Assembly: GCA_017893485.1 (NCBI GenBank)
Contig: CM030366.1
Span: 183,795,681-183,859,680 of the forward strand
Direction of reading: 5' to 3'
From: Hemerocallis citrina
Taxonomy: Eukaryota > Streptophyta > Magnoliopsida > Asparagales > Asphodelaceae
Length of the DNA stretch: 64,000 bases
Of the stretch, positions 41,850 through 54,700 are shown in pieces. How positions within the stretch are numbered: position 1 is the stretch's first letter; every line of letters begins with the position of its first letter. Position numbers and translations under genes: made by a program. The notes under the pieces are model-generated. The model had not been told where the DNA came from, did not search any database, and worked only from the letters and a program-made list of their open reading frames with translations.

Positions 41850-44800
41850 TGTAACTCCTGTTTCCCCGTATTTGTATTTTTATACTATATTTTTCTCAAT
41901 TGTACTCTTTTATCTATTTGAGATCCCGTATTTTGTTTCTATTCGAATAAAATCATTAATTTATTTTCGACTCAATTTTTAGTCCTTTTATCTAATTCAA
42001 TCGTATGTACTATTGTGTCGTTCTTCATGAAGAATGAACTGTTCTATGTCATCCATCTCTTCATTTCCCCATTTTTATACATTTATACCAATTCTCCAGT
42101 TGGATCCTATTCGAAACGGATATCCTAAAACCCACAAACCCAAACCCTATACTATATATAAATCATAACCCTATACCCTAACCCTAACCCTAACATCTAC
42201 TGTTAAACCCCTAACAAACCCGCCGCTCTCCTTCTTCAACCTCCGCTTCTTCTTCTTCGATCGCGTCTTCCACGCCAACTCAATCCCCTCACCTCCATTC
42301 GCCCTCGGCTCCGCTCTCACCACCACCGCATCGCCCACTCCCCTCGTCAACCCCATAGCTAGTTCTCGCCTCCCTCACCATCGCCTTCGACCCTCCATCA
42401 CCTTCGTCAACACCACCACAACATCCAACCACCACCGTCGTCCCCAACCATCGACTCAACACCCCACCTCTGAAACCATTTCGCCATTAACACCATTACC
42501 CAATCCTTCGCCATTTCCATCGCCAGTCACCGCTCGCCGCCTCGCCTTCGATTCCTTTTCACCGTCACAACCCCAGCACCTCGTCGCCAACATCCTCCAT
42601 CGTCAATCAACACCCCAAACCCACTCCCCAAACTCCTCCCCTGTTCGAACCCAAGAAGCAGTGTCACCGCCAGTCGCTGCCAGTTGCCGTCGTCGACCTT
42701 CCCAGTTGTCGTGTCGTCAGTTCGAAGCTTCCGCAGCCGCCTTGCCGATCGCCGCTAGCCGCCGCCGAGATCCTCTCTCTCGAACTCTGTTTCGTCGAAG
42801 AAGAGAACGAAGAAGATGGAGGATTGGCGGGATTCGATCTCGACCATCGGATCGCATCAAGATCCGCACGATCGAGTCCAATCTGATCACTGTTCGGTGT
42901 TCGGCCACAGCGGATCCTTGAACGCTGTCCGCTGTTCTGGCCAGATCCGCTGCGTAGGAGAGTTTCCATTGGACGGTTTTGGTGTTCCGTGTTTTGGCGC
43001 AGCTGATCCCGCTCGCTGTTCTGTGTTTGGGCTTGGATCCGGTGTGGGGAAAATTCGATCTACGGTTGATTTTTGCACGTGCTTCACACGTGCTTTTGGG
43101 AGACTCCGCCCGGGATTCTTTGACCTCATTTTCTTCAACAATTGGATCTAATCGTCGTCAATCAAGGCAAGTATCTCTTGTACGATTTTAATTGTTCTAG
43201 TACAAGCATCCCTTGAAAAAATACTACAAATAGTTAGAATTGTGACTCCTCCTTGACTATCGTTGTTGATCAATATCAATCCTCCAAAATTTTATAATTC
43301 TAAGAGTCACAAAAATTTCATCGTATTAAATTATAATTACTTGAACTCTTTTACCCCTTGAACACATGAACACATGAGATTAAGGAGCCCTAAATTTGTA
43401 GACACATGGTATATTTTGTATTTGATGAACTTGCAACCATTTGACTTGGAAAATAATTATTACTTGCTGTTTGGACCACCAATATCATGTACTTATATCA
43501 CACAATAACTTAGACGCCTAATAACAAATTTCCATGAAATCTATTCTAGTAAGTTATTCCCACATGTTGTTGTCCTGAATCTTCTTTTGCTGTTTCGACC
43601 CATTTATCATTAGAATCTGAACCCGAGACCTGAATAGAAATGTAGCTCTAGATGTCTAAATATCGATAGCCTCCGGAATTTTTGAATTCGGAGTTATGGT
43701 CTAGGAGTTATTGCAGTTTTACTGCAGCTGTGTTGGTAGACGCAGATTCGCAAAACTGCTGCACACCTTTACTTTGCAAATTAATTTAACTATGTTAACA
43801 GCAAGCATTTGACTCGAAATTTTATATGCTATTTCTGGACACCCTAGAGAACCTTTCCAAATTTTCTTAGAATTAATTAACAATATTTTAACCCTATTTC
43901 ACATATTTAAACTTAGATTCATAAATTCTGTCTGAACACATTAACTATGTAGTTCGTTGGACACATGTTCCCACCACTTTCTTGTACCTTGTTTCACACA
44001 CCTGCATGCTTGCTTGATAAGAATTAATAAAAGTAACAAACCGGGGTTTAAGGGAAAGACCATAGTGGTGGACAATATAGGTAAGTGTACTCGGAAGGGG
44101 GCCCGTGTTTCCCAGTACTCGGTTCATGAACCTGTTGCACTTGATGTATTCATGGAGTCAGTTACTTCGCTCATGAACCTGTTGTATTCATGAACCCACT
44201 GTGTGGGTCTTGAACCTGTTAGTATTCACGAACTTGCTTCGTGAATCTATTATTTATTTTCGTATTCATGAACCGTGCCTGCTTGATACTTGATACCTGA
44301 GTACACTGCCCTATAGACTCTATTACTAGGCCTAAACATAACTGATTTGTCTGTAGCAACCATGTAGTAAAAGTATGGATGCATGAAGTGCTACCTAGAT
44401 AGTAATAACTACAAAACTTGAAAATGATACATGAGACTTGAAACCTGAACTTGAACTTGATATGTTACCTGATACTTGACAACTTGTTACTTGAGACCTG
44501 ACATTTGAAATAAAATTTTGACACTAGACTTGGCACTTGTTATATGATACTAGACTTGAGACTTGTCACTTGATGTAGATACCCCTATAGGTTCACTTGT
44601 CATGTGTTTTACCATTAGCAGTTGTTATCCAACCTGTTTACTAAGATGTCCCTCTTGCTAGCTAGTTCTTGGTTTTTCCACTACTTGTTATAACTCTGTT
44701 ACATTCTTGATTCCAATTCCTGTTCCCCATACTTGTACTTGTTTTCACTATTTGTGGCCCTAGCTTGCACTAAGGGCATCTTCTCTTGTTTTTTCCTGTT

Positions 44801-45178
44801 TTCCCTTTTTATATTTATTAAGCAGACTTTGGGACAAGCTACCTGCTGGAATTGGAGAGCAGATATTTCAGGTTTCGCTTGGAGCAAGGACTTGTTTAAA
44901 TAATTGTTTTCCTTAAGTTATTTATTTCTTCTGCTGTATAAGATTTGTTTCTGAGTTTACACTTGATCCAGACATGAGAACTACTTGAATATTATTATTT
45001 GTTTAAATTGTTTTCTGTTACTTAATAAATTCTTCATGCATGCTTGGTTATATATAAATCTGGTTATATTCTTGTTATGATGCTGAGTCGATCCTGCAGC
45101 TTATGGATGATGTAAAAATCATTCGCTGGGCTTCGTCACGCGCTCGTATTCCATATTTTTGGGAAGCGGGGCGTGACA
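41850..45178 (+). repeat. Solo LTR of giant-LTR family D (3329 bp)
   Basis: TGTAACTCCTG...GGGGCGTGACA with a perfect ATAAC duplication (41845..41849 and 45179..45183). It is homologous in reverse to 51779..55307 and 57615..61109. A TATA box (CTATATATAAAT, 42152..42163) is followed at once by CCCTAACCCTAACCCTAAC (42176..42194). Next are a C-rich leader, the GCAAGTA hairpin (43164..43207) and the conserved block (44039..44116). ACTTG/CCTG repeats occupy 44390..44570. Confidence 0.93.
42152..42194 (+). promoter_or_regulatory. TATA box and telo-box cluster of family D LTR
   Basis: A TATA motif followed within 15 bases by tandem CCCTAA repeats. The same arrangement occurs in the two D LTRs of the complete element (near 54965..55005 and 60783..60805, reverse strand). 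Confidence 0.6.
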
Positions 45179-45183
45179 ATAAC

Positions 45184-47947
45184 TCTCTATTTCATCTAAA
45201 TCCTTAATCTCTAACCATTGGATCTAATCCTAGCCCTCCACACCTCAAAAATGTGTATAAATAACCCCTTTATTACTTCTCATTAGCACACTAAACAATT
45301 CATTAAGAGAGAAAAGGATTGAGAGGTATTAGTAAACAAAAGATTAGAGAGTGCTTTGTTTGTATGTTCCATTCAAGAGGAGGCCGACCATCATCATCAA
45401 GCACAAGGAGGGCTCGGTTTCTAGCAGTGCATCAAGGAGGAGGTGGCTTGTGGCTTGATCTAGGAGGAGAAGGCTTTGTTCATTTGTTGTAGGAGATTCT
45501 TTAGGAGTTCTTTGATTTTCTCTCCAAATAAGGTGGGTGTTTTTCATGCTTCTAATCTAGTTACCATGCTAGGAATGAATTGCTACTAAGAGAATACTAA
45601 GTAATTTGGACTTTTAGTTGTTTGAGATGAAATTATAAAATAGAGAATGATTGATAAATGATTCCTAAATTGGGAATTAAAGTGTTAGAAATTATCACCT
45701 TACCATGCTATATGTTTATGAGTTATGCTTTATGGAGATTTTGTACTTGTGAGACAATAATTAATTAAATGCATCATGGATAATTGTTTGTTTGAATTAA
45801 AGTTACACTAATGTAGAAAAATAAGAATTGGTATCCTAAAAATGTTGTAGGTTGACTAATGAGTAAGAAAACAAAGAAATTAGTTGTCTTGTGAAAAATC
45901 TAATTCTTGAATTATGTGGCATAGAACATAAAATAAGACCAAAAATACATTTTTATAAGACAAATAATGATTATAAAAATATTAGTTTATTGTAATTTTA
46001 TATATTTTACGTTCTGGAAAGTTTGGTTTCAAAAGGAGAAGAAAAGAAACTAAAAACGTTTTGGGATTTATGTGAACCAATTAGAAATGGATAGAGACTA
46101 GATTAAAATGCAAATCAAACTCTTTTCTTTACAACCTGGCCCCTTAGACCAAGTGGTTGAGTTGCGTGGGCATTTACTATAGCGTGTGAGTGACCTTGCC
46201 CTTTTTTTACTGTGTTTGAATAAAAACCCCAAACCCGAAACTAAAACTCACGTTAATAAAACCCCTTCACTTATAGCATTGGCGCCTTAGCCCAGTTGGC
46301 ATTCAGTGGCGGTTGACTTGGCTCAGGTCTTAGGTTCGACACCTGGCTTTGGCAGGTTTAAAATATTTGATTATTTTTTTTGGGTTTTAAAAAATGATTC
46401 TTGGCCCTTAAAAAATCCGGAAAAAATATACTAATTATTCTAAAATTACGTAGAGCTTATGAAAAATATTAGAGCATTATTTTGACTAAGTTAAAAGTGA
46501 ATTAGTGGTGAAAATTGAGTAGAATTGCATAAAGTGATAATATGAAAAAGTGATTATTTCTTACATAAGAAAATTTTATTAAGTTATAAAAGAGTTATTT
46601 TGAATGAAGAAAAATCTAAGTGAGTTGATTATGGACTTTTATTCATTTGTTTGAATTTGTGTGCACTTTAAAGATTGATGAAAAATATAATTTTGTGATT
46701 CGAATTAAGTAAAGAAAATGAACAATTGTATGAGAATCTAATGGAATTATTGAAATAGAATTTTGAGTATGAAATACATGAATTGAAATCTAACTTGATA
46801 TATGAGATTGGTTCGTAGAAAAGAATTGAAATCATGTTAATTGTGAAAAAGAACTTATGAGTATGAAGACTCAAATTTTGTGATTATGAAGTGAAATTGA
46901 GAACTAGAGTGTAGCTAAGCCTCATACAGGCATTGAAAGAAAGTTGTTGAAATGAAATTTGAAATGAAAAGACCAAGATTGGGTCATGTGGTATAAATGA
47001 TTAAGACCGGTATAGTGAGAGTGCTAACTCTAGGAGATTGATTTTTATTCATGATTCAAGTAAAATTAAGGACTAGATATATAGTGAAGATATGATGAAA
47101 GTGAGAGAAAAACACAAGTAAGAGTGCCTCGGGTCTACGGTGTGAGAGTGATTCATAGGTTGCCTACTTGATGCGTCAAGTCTTGGCGTGGACACTACTC
47201 CGGAATTATCAGGACTGTGGCAACGCTTGTGGGGTGTTTTGTTGATTACGGGTGGTGCCATGGTCTATGACGGAGGATGAATTGACCATAGGCTTTGCAT
47301 GATGCGTCATGTCACGACGTAGGATTTCCCTCCAAGTTGTCTGGACATGGGCTCGTAACTCATAGGACATCCAGGATACTTACTGTAGTTACAGTAGTAG
47401 ATTAATTCATGGCGAGGGATCGAACCCTACAAGTTGAAGAACGATTAAGGGTTTGCCCTCGGACCTATGTAGTATGGGATGCATAGAATCCGAACAAGTG
47501 CGCATTAGTGTCATCTAATAATAATAATAAATTGCATTAAAGACTAGCCGTACATCACAACACGACATCAATAGGATAGTCCCCTTAACTTTGTTTGTGA
47601 ACAAGTTTGTGGTTTGTTAAACTTTAAGAATTGTTATACTGTTTCGGCATAGAGAGGATGGCCGTGTATAATATCTCGTTAGTTGAATGAACTGACGTAC
47701 CCACAGTCTTTATGCAGGATAAAGGAATTCACAAAGATTAAAGTATGCAAGCAGTTTAAAGAATGTTTCAAGTGTTATACATCTATTTATGTAAATATTG
47801 TAAATTGCTTCTGCTGTTTAAGTTTAAATGTAAATGTAACTCTGATGTAAAGTAAAGTTTAAATTTCCTTGTAAAATTGTACGAAGAGAAGTGTAAAGAT
47901 CCTGTGAAACTTCGAATTCAGTTGGATTTGGAATTCGGGGTGTTACA
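45184..47947 (+). repeat. Family F LTR, part after the solo D LTR
   Basis: Contains the F promoter, a leader, AT-rich sequence and the LTR end. Its last 680 bases recur in reverse at 29709..30300. No protein-coding signal is seen. Confidence 0.75.
46286..46351 (+). other. tRNA-like sequence inside the F LTR
   Basis: An A-box-like TAGCCCAGTTGG (46288..46299) and a perfect B box GGTTCGACACC (46333..46343) at tRNA-like spacing. T-arm pairing TTAGG/CCTGG needs G-T pairs. A second A-box-like TAGACCAAGTGG lies at 46145. It is probably a tRNA-derived SINE relic or internal Pol III promoter rather than a tRNA gene. Confidence 0.4.
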
Positions 47948-47950
47948 GAG

Positions 47951-47963
47951 TGGTATCAGAGCC
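47951..47963 (+). other. Primer binding site of the F element (tRNA-iMet)
   Basis: TGGTATCAGAGCC three bases after the F LTR. Confidence 0.92.
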
Positions 47964-48105
47964 ACGCTTCTAAGTAGTACAAATTTATAAGGAACGACAC
48001 CCTAGAGTGGACATTAGAGCGTGTGTTAAGTCTAGAGATTTAAATGTAAGTCACTTACATTTGTTTCGCTCTATGATTTATGCTTCTTCTCCTCTTTTCT
48101 CTAAG

Positions 48106-48489
48106 ATGGCGGACCACTTCGACCCAGCTAGAGATGACAATTGGCACATAGTTGAAGAAGATTACTACCCCGGGCAAGCTGATTCAGACGAAGAAGATCC
48201 TGAAGAATTGGAAGAGGAATGGCCTGAGTTCAGAGAGATCACTCCACCTCCGAATTCATCTGATGATTCCTCCGACGAGGAAGAACCAGTTCCGAGTAGT
48301 CTCATTGTGTCTCTTCAGAGGCAGGTAAAAACTCAACGTGAGAGAGTCGGGCTACTGGAGACTCAGTTGGCGAAGCGAAAGGATGATATTGCACTTCTCA
48401 GTCATCGTGTTTGGGAACTCGAGAAGCGAAAAAAACATGTACGATGTACTGAAGGAGGAAGTAGGAGAACTACGGGAAGAGCTTCGTGA
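48106..48489 (+). CDS. Small acidic coiled-coil ORF before gag in the F element
   Basis: From the Met MADHFDPARDDNW the ORF has 127 codons. A very acidic part (QADSDEEDPEELEEEW, SSDDSSDEEEPVP) is followed by a basic heptad-like coiled coil (SLQRQVKTQRERVGLLETQL, ending near 48440). Some plant Gypsy elements of the Tat group have an extra ORF between the 5' LTR and gag, and this fits by position. No domain is recognised and a function is not known. The reading may end early through a frameshift, because the next frame continues a Glu/Arg-rich helix. Confidence 0.55.
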   Translation: MADHFDPARDDNWHIVEEDYYPGQADSDEEDPEELEEEWPEFREITPPPNSSDDSSDEEEPVPSSLIVSLQRQVKTQRERVGLLETQLAKRKDDIALLSHRVWELEKRKKHVRCTEGGSRRTTGRAS

Positions 48490-48660
48490 AGCCAAGAGGA
48501 ACCGTAGGAACTAGACTGTTGTATCTTCTTACTGCTTTCATCTGATGTCAAAAATATTTCAAATTCGAATGTGTAAAGTTTGAAATTCAATAAAATGATA
48601 AGTTAACTAAAAATTCATGTTTTTCTACTTCGAATTCAATGGATCTTTTTGCATCAGAAT

Positions 48661-49640
48661 ATGGCTAGAAGAGGAGCTCGAAATGGTGAAGGTGTGGACT
48701 TGGAAACGGAATTAGCGATGGTCTATCAGACACTCAATGCCGTTGCCATGAATCAGAACCAAGGGAGGGTGCCTGCGAATCCAGTACCTAAAACTATCAA
48801 ACTCGTGGAATCATTCCAACGGATGAAACCACCAGTATTCGAAGGGAAGTCAGACCCTGACGCGACTGACAACTGGATCCGACAAGTAGAGACTATCTTC
48901 GAAGTCTTGGAGACACCAGAGGGCAGCAAGGTGAGGTTGGCGGCGCTGCAGTTCGAGAAGGATGCGGCTGTGCAGTGGCAGTCGATGAAGTGAACGATGG
49001 GAGATGTTGTTCTTGGCTGGAAGGAATTTTTAGAGGAATTCCGCAGTCATTATTTTCCGTCAGACGTCCAGAAGAAGAAAGCCATGGAATTTTTGGCACT
49101 GCAGCAGGGCGGCATGTCGGTTAGAGAGTATGAGACGAGGTTCAATCAGCTCTCGAGGTATGCTCCCGAATTGGTGATGGACGAGACATAGAAAGCTCGA
49201 AAGTTCGAGCACGATTTAAGACCAAGTATGAGATCCAAGATGATACCCCTTAGTATCTGAAGGTTGGACAAGTTGGTCAAACGAGCTGCAGCTACGGAAG
49301 AAGACATGGAGCAGTTCCATGCTGTTCAGAACAGGAGGAACAACTAGAACGTGGGGAAAATGCCCACAACATCTGGCAATTTCAGGTGACAACCACCAGC
49401 TCAAAGGTTCAAACCGACAGGGACGAACGCTGTTAATGTGGCTGGAAGACCCGGAAATAGTTATGTGAGACATCCCATAGTGACTTGTTTCAATTGTGGA
49501 GAGATCGGTCATTACAGATCTCACTGCCCAAAGTTGCGAGATGTCGTCCGCAATGGACCAACTCAGCAAAATGGGAAGAAGCCATACCAGCAGGGGTGAG
49601 TATTTGCCTTGACTGAAGCTGACGCCGATGAGGTGGATCA
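48661..49640 (+). pseudogene. gag: Gypsy gag relic of the F element
   Basis: Starts MARRGARNGEGVDLETE. The capsid domain (Retrotrans_gag family) reads RMKPPVFEGKSDPDATDNW, AAVQWQSM and EEFRSHYFPSDVQKKKAMEF. A zinc knuckle CFNCGEIGHYRSHCPK follows at 49489..49536. Stops interrupt it after QSMK, VMDET, PLSI, RNN, NFR and YQQG. Most are explained by a single C-to-T or G-to-A change in a Trp, Gln or Arg codon. It ends near 49640, where copia integrase sequence begins in the same frame. Confidence 0.85.
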
Positions 49641-51778
49641 TGTCATCCTGGTACGAGGGGGGATGTTTGTATACTTGTTACATAGCAAAAATGATGCATT
49701 GGATAAATTCAAGGAATATAAGCTTGAGGTTGAGAATCAACTTGGCAAAACGCTTAAAATCGTTAGGATTGATGGAGGAGGGGAATATGATGCACCGTTT
49801 AATATGTTCTGTTCTGAACATGGAATAGTTCATCTGACTACTGCTCCTTACTTGCCTGAATCAAACGGTCCTGCCGAGTGCAAGAACCGAACTCTAAAGG
49901 AGATGATGAATGCCTTGTTGTTGAATTCTGGGCTACCCTAAAACATGTAGGGGGAAGCGTTGCTGACTGCCAACTATATTTTTAATAAAATACCTCACAA
50001 GAAAACTAGCAAGACACCATACAAACTACAGAAAGGTAATGTACCTTCGTATAAATACCTTAAAGTGTGGGGATGTCTAGTAAAGGTAGCAGTACCTAAT
50101 CCAAAACAGGTCACAATAGGACCTAAGACCACTGATTGCATATTCATAGACTATGCACACAATAGTAGTGCATATCAGTTCTTGGTATATGAATCAGATA
50201 TACCAGACATCCATGTGAATACAATAATGGAATCGATGAATGCTTCCTTCTTTGAACACGTGTTTCCGTGCAAGGATGCTACGTATACAAAACGTACACG
50301 TGAGCAAGGGAACGCAATAACTTCGGTTGATGAACCAGGGCATGATAATGATGAGTCTAGACGAAGTAAAAGGGCTAGAACATCAAAGTCATTTGGTCTT
50401 GACTTTGTAACGGCCTTTCTGTTAGAGAATGAGCCCAGAACATTTAAGGAAGCTATGTCTACGCTTGATTCTCCTATGTGGAAGGAAGCAAACAAAAGTG
50501 AAATAGTCTTCATTATGCAAAATCATACATGAGAGTTGGTCGATTTGCCTTCTGGGTGTAAAGCTTTTGGAAGCAAATGGATTTTCAAGCAAATATTGAA
50601 ACCAGATGGTTCGATAGAAAAACATAAGGCGCAACTTGTGGTACAAGGATTTAGGCGAAAGGAAGGCCTAGATTTCTTTGATACTTATTCTCTGATCACA
50701 AGAATAACTTCCATAAGAATGCTGATAGCTATTGCAGCTCTACATAACCTCGAAATACATCAAATGGATGTCAAAACAGTATTTCTAAATGGGAATTTAG
50801 AAGAAGAAATATACATGAAACAACCTGAGGGTTACGTAGTTCCTGGACAGAAAAACAAGGTGTGCAGACTTGTAAAATCCTTGTACGGACTGAAACAAGC
50901 TCCAAAGTAGTGTCCTGCAAAATTTGACAATATTATGATGTCTAATGGTTTCAAAATAAATAAATGTGATAAGTGCATCTACATCAAAGATACTCCAAAT
51001 GGATATATTATGGTGTGTCCATATGTAGATGACATGCTCATCATTGGTAGCAATAATGATATTATCAAACAAACTAAGAACATTCTTAGTGGTAAGTTTG
51101 ATATGAAAGATTTGGGAGTTGCAGATGTCATACTAGGAATCAAAGTTTCCAGGACGTCTGAGGTAATTACTCTGTCTCAAGCTCATTACGCTGAGAAAGT
51201 ACTTGAAAGATTCAAGAATTACTCCAATGGGACTGCCAAAAGTCCTGTGGATTCCAGTCTTCACTTGTTCAAAAATACGGGTGACAGCATATCACAATTG
51301 GAATATGCACGTGTAATCGGTAGTCTGATGTACTTAACAAATTGTACAAGATCGGACTTGGCACATTTAGTAAATATACTGAGCCGCTACACAAGTAATC
51401 CAGGACGAAGTCACTAAAAAGGAATAATTAGAGTATTGAACTACTTGCGACATACTCAGAGTTATGAGCTGCATTACAACAGATTCGTAGCAGTATTAGA
51501 AGGCTACAGTGATCCCAACTGGATATCAGACTCCAAGAACTCGAAATCCACAAGTGGGTATGTCTTCACTCTTGGTGGTGCAGCTATGTCATGGAAATCC
51601 TCTAAACAAACGTTACTGGCCAGATCCACAATGGAATCTGAGTTTATTGCTTTAGACAAAGCGGCAGAGGAAGCAGAGTGGCTTCGAAACTTTTTACAGG
51701 ATATTCCTAGGAAAAAACCAGTACCTGCTATATGTGTACACCGTGACAGAAAATTCGCTATAGCAAGGGTACTGAGTT
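49641..51778 (+). pseudogene. pol: Copia integrase-RT-RNase H relic, 5'-truncated, part 1
   Basis: Begins inside the integrase core (VYLLHSKNDALDKFKEYK), with PYLPESNGPAECKNRTLKEM; the integrase N-terminus, protease and gag are missing. RT follows at about 50540..51100 ([34 protein letters not shown]). RNase H follows from 51430 ([33 protein letters not shown]) to the insertion of the D element at 51779. Stops near 49940, 49950, 50531, 50909 and 51416 replace Gln or Trp codons. It continues at 61110. Confidence 0.88.
51774..51778. repeat. Target-site duplication of the D element, left copy
   Basis: GAGTT here and at 61110..61114. Confidence 0.93.
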
Positions 51779-54700
51779 TGTCACGCCCCGCTTTCCAAAA
51801 ACATGGAATACGAGCGCGTGACGAAGCCCAGCGAATGATTTTAACATCATCCATAAGCTGTAGGATCGACTCAGCATCATAACAAGAATATAACAAGATG
51901 TATATATAACCAAGCATGCATGAATAATTTATTAAGCAACAAAAAACAATTGAAACGAATAATAATATCCAAATAGTTTTCAACTTTGGAACAAAAGGTA
52001 AAACTCAGGAACATCAGCCCTTTACAAGTCTTAAGTAACAACAAATGAAATAACTCAATTACAAAACAAAATGATTAAAGAAAGTTTTTCCCAAGCAAGG
52101 CCTAGAACGTCTGCTCACCGATTTCAGCAGGTAGCACCCCTCCAAAGTCTGCTTAATAAATATAAAGAAGAAAAAGTAGGGAAAATAAGAGAAAATGCCC
52201 TTAGTGCAAGTTAGGGCCACAAATAGTAAAAACGAGTACAAGTAATGAGGAACAAGAATTGGAATCAAGAATGTAACATGGATGCAACAAGTAGTGAAAA
52301 AACCAAGAACTAGCTAGCAAAGAGGACAACTCAAGTGAACAGGGCCAACAGGCTGAATAACAAATTCTAATAGTGGAGCACGTGGCAAGTCTCAAGCCTA
52401 GTGTCAAGTAACAAGTGCTAAATCTAGTGTCAAATATTAATTTCAAGTGTCAAGTCTCAAGTAACAAGTTGTCAAGTATCAGGTAACATGTATCAAGTTC
52501 AAGTTTCATGTATCAGGTTTCATGTATCAAGCTTCATGTATCATGTTTCATGTATCGAGCTATCAAGTATCGAGTAAGCAGGTAATATGTTCAAGTCTTG
52601 TAGTTATTACTATCTAGGTAGCACTTCATGCATCCATCTTTTTACTATATGGTTGCTACAGTCAAAATAATTTCGTTTAGGCCTAGTAATGGAGTCTATA
52701 GGGCGGCGTACTCAGGTATCAAGTATCAAGTATCAAGCAGGCACGGTTCATGAATACGAATTTAAATAACAGGTTCACAAAACGAGTTCGTGAATACTAA
52801 CAGGTTTAAGGACCATACAGTGGGTCCATGAATACAACAGGTTCATGAGCCAAGTAACTGGCTCCATGAATATGTCAAGTGCAACAGGTTCATGAACCGA
52901 GTACTGGGAAATACGGGCCCCATTCCGAGTACACTTACCTATATTGTCCACTATTATGGTCTTTCCCTTACACCCCGACTTATTACTCTTTATTATTTTA
53001 TCAAGCAAGCATACAGGTGTGCGAAACAAGTCTAGAAATCAGGGTCATGTACATGGAACAAGTTTAGGGTAATTATATGGCATAATCGAGGGTCGACATG
53101 AATAAAAATAACACGAACAACGAAAATCCCAAATCTGGACAGCACGACGTTGCTGGACCAAAACTGTGATTCCCGTTGCTACGAAATAGCAAAAGTGGAT
53201 CCGTCAGGAGATCTAAAAACTAGACTCCTGCCCGGTTCCAACGCATATAATTAAGGTACGAGAAAGTGGCGGGAACATGCGTCAAAACAGCGAATTACAC
53301 AGCTAAAGTGTTCAGGCAGAATTTGTGTATTTGTATTTATACATGTGAAATAGTGTTGAAATAATGTTAGTTAATTCTAAGAAAAAAATTGGGGATGTCC
53401 TATAGGGTTTCCAGCAACCGCATATAAAATTTATAGTCAAACGCTTGCTGTTAACATAGTTAAATTAATTCGTAAAGTAAAGGTGTGCAACAGTTATGCG
53501 AATCTGTGTCTATCGACACAGCTGCAGTATAAATGCAATAACTCCTAGACCGTAACTCCGAATTCAAAAATTTTGGAGGCTATCGACATCTAGACATCTA
53601 GAGCTACATTTTCTATTCAGGGCTCGAATTCAGAATCTAATGTTAAATGGGTCAAAATAGCCTAACAAGATTCAGGACAGCAACATGTGGGAACATCTTA
53701 CTAGTATAGGTTACATGAAAATTAGTTATTAGGCGTGTAGGTTAATGTGTGATATAAATACAGGGAAATGATTGTCAAAACAGCAAGTAATGATTGTTTT
53801 TTAAGTTAAATGGGTGCAAGTTCATCAAATGCAAGATATAACATATGTCTACAAATCTAGGGCTCCTTAATTTCATGTGTCCATGTGTTCATGGGATAAA
53901 ATGAGTCCAAGTAGTTATAATATAATACAATGAAATTATTTCGACTCTTAAGATTATGAAATTGAGGAGGTTTAATATTTGATCAACAACGACAGTCAAG
54001 AAGGAGTCACAAAATCTAACTATTTGTAGTATTTTCAAGGAATACTTGTACTAGAACGAAAATGTGTATAAGAGGATTACTTGCCTTGATTGACGACGAT
54101 TAGATCCGATTGTTGAAGAAAATGGGATCGAAAATTCTCGGGCGAAGTCTCCCAAAAGCACGTGTGAAGCACGTGCAAAATCCAACAGTAGATCGAATTT
54201 CCCCTACACCAGATCGGCCAAAACAGCGGACAGCAAACTTGGATCTGGCACGGCAAAACAGCAAAACACCGAACCAGTGAATCAGATCGCTCCAATGCAA
54301 CGGATCGGGGCCAGAACACGGAACAGCAATCGGGATCCGGTGTGGCCAAAACACGGGATAGCGATCAGATCGGCTGAGTTGCACGGATCTTGAAGCTATC
54401 CAATGGTTGAGATCCAGTCCTACCAATCCTGTTCTTCTTCTTTGTTGAAACAAAGATCGAGAGAGAGGATGGCGACGGCAGGGCCTTCGACAGTGACGAG
54501 GCGGGGCTCGCGACGCTGGCGACGGGGCGGCGTGACTGCGACAGCCACGGGGGGGCGTTGGCACTGGGGGGTGGCGCATGTTGCTCTGTGTTCGAAAACA
54601 GGGGAGGAGGAGAAATGGGGTGTTGGCAGTTGATGGTGGTGGTCGGAGCGGAGGTCGAGGGTGTTGAGGGGATGGTGCCGAGGTTAATGGTGAGGTTAAT

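Larger units (their letters stand above)
41397..47947 (+). repeat. Family F 5' LTR, split by a solo D LTR
   Basis: TGTAACACCC at 41397 to GGGGTGTTACA at 47947, with 9 bp inverted ends (TGTAACACC/GGTGTTACA). After removing the solo LTR (41850..45178) and one ATAAC copy it is about 3.2 kb. A TATA-like GTATAAATAA lies at 45255..45264, followed by a leader starting about 45290. No matching 3' LTR in plus orientation is seen. Confidence 0.82.

Noticed and set aside
42168..42195. CCCTAA repeats as an interstitial telomere
   Set aside because: Too short, and present at the same position in every D LTR, so they are part of the LTR promoter and not a telomere remnant.
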